From Limnephilus marmoratus (Eukaryota > Arthropoda > Insecta > Trichoptera > Limnephilidae): a stretch of DNA of 64,000 bases. Of the stretch, positions 33,001 through 42,870 are shown piece by piece. The stretch spans positions 23,634,710 through 23,698,709 of the forward strand of contig OU862910.1 in NCBI GenBank assembly GCA_917880885.1. The letters run 5' to 3'. The notes under the pieces are model-generated. The model was not told the DNA's origin and ran no database searches. It saw nothing but the letters and a program-made list of their open reading frames with translations. Numbering within the stretch: position 1 is the stretch's first letter; every line of letters begins with the position of its first letter. The translations under genes and the position numbers were made by a program.

Positions 33001-33884
33001 TTCCATTTAAACGTCCATTTTTTTTTCATTAGATTATCTTTTCAAATCGTTTTCCTTGACTCTATTGCTTCATCTAAAAGTGACATTCCTAATTTCCAGC
33101 GTTTCCCTTTCCTTTTAAATGTTAAACGTACGTTTTCCTCTTAATCTGGCCTCCTTGACTTTCTACGTACTCGCTATACAACTGAATATCCCTACAGTAG
33201 CTTTTCTTACGTTTTGCACGTCTTTTCTTTAATTTTCCTCTTATTAAAATTTTCTTGTTATTTTCTCGCATAGTTTTTCCAACATAATATGGATTAATTT
33301 GCTCGTTAACGGCGGTTGTCAATACCTTGATTGCACTGATTGTTTATCTTACATCTAGGGTCATCGTACCCGATGCACCGGGCGTGAGACCCTGTTTACA
33401 TTATAGTGTATTGATCTTTCGGTTGATGACGATATTTTTTTCCATAAATCTCTGATTAATTGCCTAGTTCAAAGTCCATCTCTTTGTTCAAAATCTGAAT
33501 ACGCCCTCCGCTTTGTGATTGGTTTGATCAATTATTTATAGCTTTCTGCTTCTACCTGATTGGCTGTTGGTTTCAACTATTTATTTTCGAGCCTAAGAAA
33601 GGGTCTTTCCCTGTCCCGTGACGATTTTTAATACCATCTGTGATCTTTTTACCAAAATTCATCTCAATCTGTTTAATTTATAGGTCCCTACTGTCAACAA
33701 GAATTCAATTTACTTTGATCCGATAGATGTCGCAAGTGTGTCCGTTTTATAAGTAATTGGTATTTTCTTTTTAAGTTAAAGGGGTAGGCTACGATATTTT
33801 CTTATTTGCACTGGTGATTAATGCAATACATCACAACTTTTCAGCAAGTCCAGGATGAATATTTATTTTTATTTTTTAACTTTA
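30094..33884. other. Largest featureless stretch; T-rich plus strand
   Basis: Plus strand is rich in T/C and poor in G from about 30800 to 33300. Frames such as 33322-33122 (minus, basic, KKRRAKRKKS) are short and unsupported. TACCCCTTTAA at 30838 and its inverse at 33776 could be ends of an old element, but the match is short. Confidence 0.4.
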
Positions 33885-33894
33885 TAAGTAAAAC

Positions 33895-33950
33895 CTCAAA
33901 TTGTAATATTTAATTAAATGAAGACAATATTAGCGAAATTTTAGAACATA
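33895..33950 (+). repeat. Fragment of the 25200-25345 SINE tail
   Basis: TTTAATTAAATGAAGACAAT then ATTAGCGAA repeats the sequence at 25218-25248, without a tRNA head. Confidence 0.6.
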
Positions 33951-34077
33951 TAAAATAATATATCTTCGGTTCAATGCCAAAGTCGCGAATCCGCATTTTT
34001 GCCAGTTTTCAGTTAAATATTCCAAATTCTTTAATTTTTATTTGAGCGTATCCTGACATTTATTTTTTATTACATAC

Positions 34078-34395
34078 TAGCTGGTACCCGGTATGCGTTG
34101 CTATGCCATTTAATAAAGAAATTGTTTCTCAGGTTCCCCTCCCCCCTCCCCGGTTATCCTCTGCCCTCCCGCGAATCCCCTACCCGAGTTCCCCTTCCCC
34201 CCTCCCGCAATCCATACATTCAGTCCTGGTACATTAAGTTTTCAAACAGCTCGAACCTTGTCCTGACAATAACGAACACAAAAAAAAATATCCAATTTGG
34301 TGCAGTCGTTCGGAAGTTATGCACGTACATACATTTCGTCGATTCATTTTTATTTATATAGAAGAAGAAGATAGAAGATAGATAGATAGATAAAT
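34078..34395 (+). repeat. Repeat family D, plus copy
   Basis: CTAGCTGGTACCCGGTATGC head, a C-rich tract (34135-34210), ATTCAGTCCTGGTACATTAA, TTTTCAAACAGCTCG, then TGCAGTCGTTCGGAAG, ATTCATTTTTATTTATATAG and a GATA microsatellite (34370-34395). The 87-codon frame across it is incidental. Confidence 0.8.
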
Positions 34396-34762
34396 AAACT
34401 ACAGAGTTAAACTATTTAAACTAGAGTTATTAAAGTTATTTTAGTAATCATATAAATCGATTTATGATATCAATTATAAACTTCAAACCTCAATATCTCA
34501 GAATGATGTTTTTCGGATTCACTACTTTGTCATTTACCCGGCGCATATTGTATTTGCGAGCGGAAGGTTCTCACGGTATCACCCCATTTTTAGAGACAAA
34601 CATTCTGAACTAAACATTTGGAAAGCTTTTAATGGGTTTAGCAGTTTAGTGAACTAATTATTCAGGTACATCCCAACCTTTCTTTCATTATCTCTTTCCC
34701 CTCCTCACTGTTAGATTCAATTGATGGACGTAATCACAGAAAAGTAAATTATTTTATCATTA

Positions 34763-34845
34763 GTTTGACGACGGGCGTGGTCGGGGGGGAAAGGCCCTTG
34801 ACTCGCAAACCAAAGGTCGCGGGATGCAATCGCGGTCGTGGGCAA
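34763..34845 (+). repeat. tRNA-like SINE head, degenerate
   Basis: GGGCGTGGTC...AAAGGCCCTTGACTCGCAAA, CCAAAGGTCGCGGG and ATGCAATCGCGGTCGTGG follow the layout of a tRNA-derived SINE, but the B box (GGATGCAATCG) has drifted. Confidence 0.6.
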
Positions 34846-34969
34846 TTAATTTCATTTGATTAATTTATGTTATTTAACAATTAATTTATTTAAAATAATA
34901 TGAGAATTATTATTTTTAATTGATAAACTAATGTTTAAGACAAGATTTTTATGCATAGCACAAAGGGTG

Positions 34970-35188
34970 ACAATGATTATAAGCAATAATTATCAGCCTG
35001 AAACACTCATCTACATTGAAAAAATCTTACGAGAAAAGACACATGACGCCAACGGGATAGCTCAGTGGTGAGAGCACCTGACCGGCAATCAGAAGGACAC
35101 GGGTTCAAGTCCCGTTGGCGTCATGTACCTTTTCTCGGAAGATTTTTTTCAATGTAGATGGCTGATAATTATTGCTTATAATAATTGT
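34970..35188. mobile_element. Palindromic element with a tRNA-like centre
   Basis: Two arms of about 80 bases are nearly exact reverse complements: ATTATAAGCAATAATTATCA..., ATCTACATTGAAAAAA, CGAGAAAAG, ACATGACGCCAACGGG. They close on a tRNA-like core (35045-35125) whose A box TAGCTCAGTGGTGAGAGCA and B box GGTTCAAGTCC are both intact. The arm ends are ACAAT/ATTGT. The left arm has 10 extra bases (TGAAACACTC). The outer 12-bp stem GACGCCAACGGG/CCCGTTGGCGTC competes with a normal T stem, so this is not a standard tRNA. Confidence 0.8.
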
Positions 35189-35196
35189 ACTGTAAG

Positions 35197-35290
35197 TATA
35201 TTTGCGGCACGTTCTAGAGTGGAAGATACTCTCAGTATCGCCGCCTTGGTGTAACACCACCATTCAGAATTGAAACGTTGCTTGAAATGG
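35197..35290 (+). repeat. Dispersed repeat G, copy 1
   Basis: TATTTGCGGCACGTTC, GATACTCTCAGTATCGCC and CAGAATTGAAACGTTGCTTG recur at 41951-42050. Class unknown. Confidence 0.7.
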
Positions 35291-35520
35291 CTTTAGGGGT
35301 CGTCCATTAATCATGTGATGTTTTTTTAGCAACTTTTTAACCCCCCCCCCCCTTGGTGATATATGGTGAGGTTTTAGACTTACCGACCCACCCATACTTA
35401 AAATCATGTGTATTTTTTAATACAAAGTATATTGAAATTTTCAGAATACGTCGTGTGTTCAACAAAAAATAAATACACGTGATATCTCATTATATCCCCC
35501 CCCTCCTCCTTCAGTCTCAT

Positions 35521-35612
35521 AACATACCCCAATTGGGGATACCATAGCCTCACTGGCTCCAGACGGGAGCAGTTGGGACTCTTGTGCATTCATATATATA
35601 AATAAAAAAATG
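35521..35612 (+). repeat. Repeat family H (CCCAATTGGGGATACCATAG), copy 1
   Basis: The hairpin CCCCAATTGGGG is followed by CACTGGCTCCAGACGGGAGC, AGTTGGGACTCTTGTGC and an A-rich end. Copies at 38488, 42585 and 44112 vary in length. Looks like a LINE 3' end. Confidence 0.7.
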
Positions 35613-36240
35613 CTTCTCTGCAGCCTTGCATATGGTTATACTAATTGGGAGTTTAAGTACTCGTGATGCAATTTTAATAGCGTCCACTTTACAGCGTTGT
35701 ATTTTGAACGTATTTTGTAGGCACTGAAATGCAGCACAACTTGGTGCAGCCGAAAGTAGTGATCACCTGCTCTTTGCAGAATGTATGCTGCACTTGCAGT
35801 GGTAGGTAGAGCCTTCAAGCTGCAGTGCACATTGCCCATTGCACACAAGGCATATTGGCGCACAAACAACACAAATTATTCCGCAGGGTGTTCGTGCCAT
35901 GCACTTTCCCCTATATTCCCAATATCTAAGGTGGCGATTACGTTCGGAAACAAAATTTTATTGTTTCCTTTTCGTGTTTTCCTTAAATAATTCAAAATAT
36001 TATTTTGCCGATTGTGGTGCTGACTTTGAAATGATGTTATGTATTTTCAAGAATATTGGTTTTATAGGTTCCTAGAGATATGTACCTACCCAAAAGCTCA
36101 CCGCTGATGGCTATGGCCTCTTTCTTGTAAACTAGTTTGCAAGAAAGTTTTTCTCTTGCAAGCACTCATCATACATACTGTTTAAAATAATTAATAGAGT
36201 GCTGACCGGCATCAGCAAGATCACAGGTTGTCAACATATC
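35613..36240. other. No gene seen
   Basis: More GC-rich than its surroundings (35690-35920) with overlapping short frames on both strands, none recognisable. Confidence 0.4.
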
Positions 36241-36244
36241 ACAT

Positions 36245-36395
36245 TTCACAATGTGGGCGGCGGGTATGGGTACTGCCGCCCCGGGAACCATTTATTGGAT
36301 AACCAATACCTTTGCCACTACCTTTGGTGACATAGCATGGTGCCCAGGCTCATGGGGAAAGAATTGTATTGGTCTTGGCGGCGGATTACGTAACA
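36245..36395 (+). repeat. SINE-like family B, head only
   Basis: GGGCGGCGGGTATGGGTACT, GCCGCCCCGGGAACC, TTGGATAACCAATACC and GTGCCCAGGCTCATGG match the 5' half of the full copy beginning at 36533, 290 bases downstream. Confidence 0.75.
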
Positions 36396-36532
36396 TTTTT
36401 TTGGAGAATTTTTAGATAATTATGCATTTAAAAATTAGTTATTGGTTTATCCAGATACTCTCTTATAATATCTTTTTAAATAAGTCGGGTACGTCTCATG
36501 CGTCATACAATTTATGTTTGGTAATGTTATAT

Positions 36533-36884
36533 TTTCAATTTGGGAGGCGGGAATGGGTACCGCCGCCCCGGGAACCTTTATTGGATAACCAACACCTCTG
36601 CCATAGGTCACCCCAAGTGGTTCGCTACGTTTGGTGATTTAGCAGGGGTGCCCGGGTTCATGGGGGTGAGGTTTGTCTAGGTCTTGGAGGCGGATGACCA
36701 GGACATACTGAACCCTAGATTCCTACCCACCCCTTAAACCCTTTTCCTTCCCAGAACTCTCCTCTCCTTCCCTTCCTTAAAAAAACCCTCCACACAGCAT
36801 CCCCAAAGATGACATAGGCCCTGAGGGAAATTATTTTCCTCAGGGCCTCCTGTGTGGAGCTCATGTAAAAAAAAAAAAAAAAAT
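36533..36884 (+). mobile_element. SINE-like family B, full-length copy
   Basis: Head GGGAGGCGGGAATGGGTACC / GCCGCCCCGGGAACC, then CCATAGGTCACCCCAAG, GCTACGTTTGGTGATTTAGC, GGTGCCCGGGTTCATGG, CTTTTCCTTCCCAGAACTCT, and finally the tail shared with LINE A (36786-36866) and 17 A residues. It has no coding frame. I see no convincing A and B boxes, so the promoter type is unknown. It is not a 5' piece of LINE A, because the remaining 260 bases do not match the LINE. Confidence 0.8.
36788..36859 (+). other. Nested 3' hairpin shared by LINE A and family B
   Basis: Outer stem CTCCACACAG (36788-36797) with CTGTGTGGAG (36850-36859) and inner stem GGCCCTGAGG (36817-36826) with CCTCAGGGCC (36838-36847), both perfect. 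The loop is GAAATTATTTT. The tail TCATGTAAAA follows. In other LINE/SINE pairs such a 3' hairpin is what the LINE enzyme recognises; here the role is inferred. Confidence 0.75.
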
Positions 36885-37074
36885 ATTATTGTGAAAACAA
36901 GTTTAAGGGTCCGAGTGGAAAAGCCGAAATCGGTAATGAACCGTATTTGCTTTAATTTGGAACATGGAAATAAAAAAAATAAAAATAATTGAGTATCAGA
37001 TTCTTCGCGTTAATTTTTTTTCGCCATTTGAAACATCGGAAAAAATATATTTAAAATTTTTTATTGCGCCTTAA

Positions 37075-37300
37075 AGAAAAAAAACAGTGTAAAATTCACA
37101 TGCGGTAGAATTGAAACCTTCAGAAAACTAAAGTACGCAAGAGTGGGGATGATATGAAGCACCTTACAAAGAGGAACGATATCCTTCAAATACAGTGTTT
37201 GTCTATTTTTTCTTTTTGTTTCGCTGTTTTTTTGTTTCATCGAGTTTTAAATCACAACGGTGCTAAAGAAGTTTTCACTTCAAAATTCTGTTTGCCATTA
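37075..37300 (+). repeat. Dispersed repeat I, copy 1
   Basis: AATTCACATGCGGTAGAATT, GAAACCTTCAGAAAACTAAA, AGAAGCACC-like GAAGCACCTTACAAAGAGG, GTTTCATCGAGTTTTAAATC and GTGCTAAAGAAGTTTTCACT recur at 40515-41010, where an insertion divides them. The 61-codon frame is incidental. Confidence 0.7.
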
Positions 37301-37799
37301 TTTAAAAAGTGGGTTACGTTTGGGAGTTTAAACAAGTAAATAAACTGGCAGAAATGAACTCCGCTTTGAGATAGTCTCATTAATTTTCTGACATCCCTTG
37401 TACTGGGGGTATTTCTTGTGCTCATGCCCACTGAGCAGGAGCAGAGAACACTGAACAACCCATTATCGGAGAAAGCCTCTCGAATAATTGGTAATGAAGC
37501 CTTATTTAACTGTTTTTATTTTATTTCTTTTATTTCAATATGATTTTTGATCTTGCAAGATAGTTTCTAAAAATTTTTTACACAGGATTTGAAATTTTAA
37601 TTTTTAGTTCTTAAGTTTAGATTTACAAAATTCAATAATACAGAAAATGAACTATTCTTAAATAGTTGTGAACTCGCGTCGAAAAAAATCATTTAAAATT
37701 TTCACTTATTTAATAAATCAAAACCAATATTTCCTCAGAATAAGTGGCAAATCATTAGATGTGTAAGCAGAAGTAGCTTAAATACCTACCTACATCTAT
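37301..37799. other. No gene seen
   Basis: AT-rich spacer; no repeat recognised. Confidence 0.4.
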
Positions 37800-38396
37800 A
37801 TATCTAATTTGCTGGCGTTGCAATGCTATATTTAAAGAAATAAATTGCATGTCCTCTCCCGTGCTTCCCCGTTCCCCACCCGCAACCCCTTCCCCTCCTA
37901 CGTAGTCTTCCACCTTCCCCGGCAACCTTCTCCCCTTTCCCGCTCCCCCGTTCCGCCAACCCCCCTCCCGCGTTCCATATATTTAGTCCTAGTACATTCA
38001 GTTTTCAAACAGCTCGCGTGCCACCCATCACAATTTTTAATTCAAATTTTCATTTTTCATATATTTCAAATAATAATTTTTGTATATTGTAAGAATAATT
38101 ATAATAATTTGGTACCTAACATAGGTACCTATTTAAAATATCTATAATTTAAAAACTTAACAAAACTTACAACAGCAAAAAACAGCTGCCTACTAAATTC
38201 ACATTCGTCAAACGTGCGAAGTTAAAATAGTCGTAAATTTTTTTGAAATTTTCGAATTTTCTTAATTTTTCTTTCCGTAAAAACCTTCTACAAAGCATTC
38301 GAAAACTTAAATAAAAGATTGAATGAAATACGTCATTCTGAAGTTATGGCGTGACCAAGGGAAACAGAGATTCATTTTTATATATAAAATTTATAA
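37800..38396 (+). repeat. Repeat family D, plus copy
   Basis: Decayed head (TTTGCTGGCGTTGCAATGCT), pyrimidine tract 37852-37970, GTTCCATATATTTAGTCCTA, GTTTTCAAACAGCTCGCGTG, CCTAACATAGGTACC and the closing ATTCATTTTTATATATAAA. The 100-codon frame over the C-rich part is incidental. Confidence 0.75.
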
Positions 38397-39348
38397 AACA
38401 TATTTTATGCAACATTTTTTTATATCAATTAAATAATTTCACGTATAATTGGTCAAGAGAAACTAACTCAATGACAATTCTTTTTGATTTCGGTATGCCA
38501 TAGTCTCACTGGAACCGACGGTAGGGAGCAGTTGCGACGCTTATGCGGTCCTTATATAAAAAAATGAATGTTTTGATCCTTCATAATTTTAGTGAAATTT
38601 GTAGACAGCAAATCTATAAAAATAATTAACACGCGCCGTAAAAATGTAATTAAATAGATCTTAATATATATGCATCGGATAATGTATCCATGGTTTTCAG
38701 GACGACAATAATTAATCACTAATCGATCCCTCCTCCTACCTATCCAATTCCTGGTTGCCAGTGTACCTATACCTATGTAGTTATCCAGTCACAATCCACC
38801 CAGACCGTCCCCGCCCCAACTCCCAGGAGGGGAATTTAATTGCGCCAAATAGCGCAAGCCTGCCGGCGTTTTTCGGTTACAATTAGAATTACAATATGAC
38901 CCATTAATCATTTAAATACAATTTAATTGTGTAAAAAGAATAATAAAAATAAACAAGTTTGTAGAATAACATTTTCTGAAACAAACCTTTGTTTTTGTTC
39001 CGGATGCTTGTTCGTGACATATTTACCTTTGAGAACAGTTGTGTAATTTAATTATGTAATTTTCTAATCTGACTATTTTTTGTCCTTTGTTACAAACGTG
39101 AAGAATTTTGACATCTCTATCTTTGTAGAAATTATTTTGGTTTTCTGGTAAATGCAAGATTGTGTTCAATAGATCATAACCCTCCCCCCCCTTTTTGATT
39201 TGCCCAACTGGCGAGGTGTTCTTTTCTGTAGGTTGATTCTTCTCTTCCGGTTTGTCCTACGTGATATGCAGGACAATTCATTATTTTTAAATTATTAAAT
39301 TATCGATTATTCTGCTATCGTGACCATTGTTATATTATTACTAGCTGA
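38397..39348. other. No gene; one family H copy
   Basis: A short H copy lies at 38488-38568 (GCCATAGTCTCACTGGAACC, GGGAGCAGTTGCGACGC). The rest is AT-rich. Confidence 0.5.
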
Positions 39349-39832
39349 TCCGGCGAACTTCGTACCGCCTCAGAATCAAAAACTGTTGTCAACTTATTAG
39401 CTGAATTGATCTAAATTGTTTCTCCCTGCGTATACCATACCTTGATCTAAATTGTTTCTCCCTGCGTATCCTTTCCCCTCTCGCGTTCCCTCTCCCTCTC
39501 CCCACTCCACTTCTCCCCTTCCCCCGTCCCGCTAACCCCCCTTCCTGAGTTCCTTTCCCCCCTCCCCCTCCCCCGGTTCACAGTTCAATATTATACCCCT
39601 TACAATATTGCTGCAGTTCTTTCAAAATAGGAGAATTCGTTCCAAACAAAATGGGGAAAATAATTTTCTTCGGAGTGGAACACCCTTTACTTTTAGGGGT
39701 ATGAAAAATAGATGGTGGTCGATTCTCAGACCTACCAGATAAGCACACAAAATTTCATCAAAATTGGTCCAGCCGTTTCGGAGGAGTATGGCAACAAACA
39801 CCGTGACACGAGAATTTTATATATTTGATTTC
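39349..39832 (+). repeat. Repeat family D-like, plus copy
   Basis: ACTAGCTGATCCGGCGAACT head, CTTGATCTAAATTGTTTCTC duplicated at its start, a C/T tract 39470-39590, then AAAATTTCATCAAAATTGGT, CCAGCCGTTTCGGAGG and ACCGTGACACGAGAATTTTA. The closing motifs are those of the common insect repeat. Confidence 0.75.
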
Positions 39833-39989
39833 ATTTGATATTTTTCCCAATGTAAATATTATTATTTCTTATTCATGACATATTTACCTTAAAGAGCAGT
39901 TGTAACGTAATAACCCAAACATATGTACCTACCTTAACATTGTGTACCTACCTACCTAATTTGGTATAAATTCTGTAACAAAAGAATGT

Positions 39990-40080
39990 CAATTGCCAGC
40001 CTGAAGATGTCCGTAATAGGATGAAACCGGTACTGGTGAAATAAATAAGTGTAAAAAAGTTCAAAAGTGTTTCAATTTCA
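39990..40080 (+). repeat. CCTGAAGATG...GAAACCGGTACTGG repeat end
   Basis: The pattern CCTGAWGATG followed after 10-15 bases by GAAACCGGT is a recurrent 3' motif of retroelements in many animals, and relates loosely to the J units at 42765 and 62101. Class unknown. Confidence 0.4.
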
Positions 40081-40141
40081 ATTTTAAACAAACCAGGTTT
40101 ATTGCTAAAACAGAAAGCAGAAGCGAAAAGAATTGAGACAT

Positions 40142-40348
40142 AGTTCAAAGGGTGACCGGACAACTCAGAACCTACTTCGAAAAGTCATTAAAAGTGATGT
40201 AAAAAATGTATAAAAAATTGGTGAAATGGGTTACGTTAGGTTAGTTTATGGACTTTTTCCAGTTTTTTCATAGCTTTTAATGACTTTTCAAAGAGTGTTG
40301 AGTTGGGTTGATTTTGAAATGGCATGGAACCAGTTCAAAGTATGGACT
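40142..40348. mobile_element. Foldback MITE E, copy 2
   Basis: GGGTGACCGGACAACTCAGA and GAAAAGTCATTAAAAG on the left pair with CTTTTAATGACTTTTC, TGTTGAGTTGGGTTG and GGAACCAGTTCAAAG on the right. See 18552. Confidence 0.7.
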
Positions 40349-40514
40349 TTCGAAAGCGAATGCCTTTAACAATCGCTATATTTTTATAAAATAACAGTGG
40401 ATGTTAATGTAAAAATGTGGGAACTTTGTGACGTAGGTCGTATAGCTATGTGACGTAGGTATACAGCTCGTCACCGCCGATATCGCACTTTTTCACAACA
40501 TTTAGTTACATAAA

Positions 40515-41010
40515 AATCAGAGTGTGCAATTCACACGCGGTAGGCGTGAAACCTTCGGAAAACTAAAATAGACAGGAGTGGGAAGGCTAAGAAGCACCGC
40601 TCAAAGAGGAGAACCAAAGATATTGAAATATAAATAGATGTGCTATCTGCAGTTTTTACTAGGTGGGACTGCGCTTCCGGGTGTCGCCGATATTGTTAAC
40701 CAATTAACAAATAAACTAAATTAACGAATAATTAACGAATAATCCAAACGAACGTTAAACTAAATGAACGAATTCTTTCCGTGTTCAAAATATATTGTTA
40801 ACGCGCGTTAACAATATTAGTAGTTGTTGCGCGGACACCATAGGGTATCTCTTTTTTATTTGAATATCTTTGAGGAGAACGATTATACTACCTCATTATC
40901 TCGCAGTCTAAATCCTATAAATGCATGTGTTCGTCTCTAGGGTCGCTATTTTTCGTTTCATCGAGTTTCAAATCACAACGGTGCTGAAGAAGTTTTCACT
41001 TCAAAAATGC
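40515..41010 (+). repeat. Dispersed repeat I, copy 2, interrupted
   Basis: AATTCACACGCGGTAGGCGT to AGAGGAGAACC (40525-40620) and CGTTTCATCGAGTTTCAAAT to AGTTTTCACTTCAAAAA (40955-41008) bracket about 330 unrelated bases that include the palindrome at 40792. Confidence 0.65.
40792..40817. repeat. Perfect 26-bp palindrome
   Basis: Centred on ACGC/GCGT at 40804/40805, with GTTAACGCGCGTTAAC as core. No loop. Several AACG-containing words surround it. Confidence 0.8.
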
Positions 41011-41950
41011 TTTTGAAATGTTCTTACGATATTTTTATTTAGACCCTTCAATAACACCACAAAAAATATCACAAACTTGATTTGATTCACAGTCGTTTAT
41101 CATTGCTTACGTGTTTACGCGCCATCGATCATATTTTCGGTATTTTGTCAAATTAAATATTACATCCAATTACCTGTTACAGGCGGAAAATGCGAAAACA
41201 GAAATCTGCAATACCGACAGTTTGCTGGGTTAAAAGCTACAAAATTATTACTTGACATATATGCCGTGTGCAAAGACCGTGCAGTATTCGCCGCGAAACA
41301 TTTTTCGTTTTCTCACAGCACTCGGTTTTTCGATTCCTTACCGACACGTGGGACGACGATGGCCTAAAAGAAAAAAAAATCATTTAATTTAGAATAAAAA
41401 AATTGAAACATCATGTTTTCTGAAATAGCTCACGTTATAGCAAAGCAAAATAAAAAAATTAGAATTTTTATATTTCATGTGAGCATTATTCACTCTCTCA
41501 AAATAACATCTATTTTCATTGCGTAAGCTTTATATTTCATAGTAAATCTGTATAATAAACGTCAAAAACATGGAGTTATGCGTAGAATTTAACATTTAAT
41601 CCAATGTGTTCTAAACGTGTCATCGCAGGTCGGCGTTCTTGAATCCAGTAAAATAGTTCAATATAAATGGGTCAGTTTATTAATACAATTTTCCATTCGC
41701 AGCTTTTAGACTGGTGACGTCAGATGGCTGACGCGTCGACCCGACTAGCTTTGACTCTATCCGTGACGTCATACTGCAATGGCGGCTACACGAGACGAAA
41801 TGGCTCGAGTGGCGCGTCGGTCGTGACAAACTTTCACGCGTATCCTTTTTAAAATGAAAACTTTTTGGTAGTGGCGGCTGGCTGATTTTTTTTTATTAAT
41901 GATTGATTGTGAAATTTTATTTGATATATATATATTTTTTAATATACTTA
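41011..41950. other. No gene seen; CpG-rich patch at 41690-41850
   Basis: The patch contains GTGACGTCA twice (41714, 41763), CGCGTCGAC and GGCGCGTCGG in otherwise AT-rich DNA. GTGACGTCA is a CRE-type site. A promoter is conceivable but no gene can be attached. Confidence 0.3.
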
Positions 41951-42050
41951 GTGTATTTGCGGCACGTTCCGGAGAGAAATATACTCTCAACATCGCCCTG
42001 GTGTAAGACCACCATCCAGAATTGAAACGTTGCTTGAAATAACTTTAGCC
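41951..42050 (+). repeat. Dispersed repeat G, copy 2
   Basis: See 35197. Confidence 0.7.
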
Positions 42051-42059
42051 GTATTTGGT

Positions 42060-42540
42060 GACCAGATTTTATTTTTTTTATTTTAATTTTATTTTATTTA
42101 TTTTGGAGAAAGTTGACAGCAGATCATAAATTACAAAATAATAAAATAATAGGATGTTATTTATGCCAATTATGAACTTTCCACTGATGATAATTATAAT
42201 AATAAAGTGTGATATGTAAGTTTTATTTTTTAGTTACAAAATATAAAAGGGGGGGGGGGGGGGGAGTGAGGAGAATATAGGAATAGGATTAAGAGGCAAA
42301 GGACGGGAATATATATAGGGATTGAACTTTCTAGTTTGAGTCATGGTGCTTGCTGAGTTTTCGTTTTATGTCACGTAAAGTTGAGTTAAAAATGTCAATG
42401 TGGTAATAATTTGAGTTAAATGAGTGTGTGGATCTGTAGATAAATGAGTTCTGTTTGGAATTGGTCTTGCAAATAGGGAGATTAAAGGTAAGTGACTGCC
42501 TGCTGTTGCGATTTGCGAATCTGAATAGCCAGGTACCTAC
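42060..42540 (-). pseudogene. LINE fragment: C-terminal end + 3' UTR
   Basis: The minus frame carries FANRNSRQSLTFNLPICKTN, then NSFIYRSTHSFNS and DIFNSTLRDIKRKLS before a stop at 42331. This is the layout of the end of many LINE ORF2 proteins (a histidine/serine-rich connection, then a final F...L helix). The 3' UTR continues to an A-rich tail (T-rich on plus, 42070-42100) and contains an 18-base poly(G) run at 42249-42266. The apparent N-terminus of that frame (MGYVVKIVGGGG) belongs to the neighbouring H repeat. Confidence 0.65.
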
Positions 42541-42675
42541 TTCCCCACCCTCCTCTTTCCTACCTCCTCCACCCCCCACTATCTTCACAACATATCCCAA
42601 TTGGGGATGTCATAGTCTCACTCGCTCCAAACGGGAGCAGCTGGGACTCTTGTGAGGTACTCACATAAAAAAATA
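42541..42675 (+). repeat. Repeat family H, copy 3
   Basis: TATCCCAATTGGGGATGTCA, ACGGGAGCAGCTGGGACTCT and an A-rich end. Confidence 0.7.
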
Positions 42676-42759
42676 ATGAGACCAAAATTGTAAAAAAAAA
42701 TCATTAAATTATTAGGTGAAAAATTCTTTAGCACCGTTGCCATTACACATCTGCTATGT

Positions 42760-42870
42760 CGTCTGCCGAACCTGCCCTGATGAAGGACACAAATGTTGGC
42801 TAAGGAAGGAGGTAGCGCAACACGGCTTTACACTCCAAAAACAAATGACGAAAATAATTTTGGCCGTGAA
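42760..42870 (+). repeat. Repeat J, single unit
   Basis: CTGCCCTGATGAAGGACACA, AATGTTGGCTAAGGAAGGAG, GTAGCGCAACACGG and CTCCAAAAACAAATGACG match the right arm of the palindromic J unit at 62101-62200. Confidence 0.65.

Noticed and set aside
33122..33322. Basic 66-codon minus frame (KKRRAKRKKS)
   Set aside because: Short, low in complexity, no context or homology that I can recall.
30838..33786. 3-kb element with TACCCCTTTAA inverted ends
   Set aside because: An 11-base match over 3 kb can occur by chance, and the flanks do not repeat.
35040..35125. Functional tRNA gene (anticodon region reads GGC)
   Set aside because: The anticodon loop lacks T at position 33, the acceptor does not pair at the normal positions, and the outer 12-bp stem belongs to the arms of the palindromic element.
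42331..42600. 89-codon minus frame as a single protein
   Set aside because: Its first third is the neighbouring H repeat; only the rest is LINE-derived.
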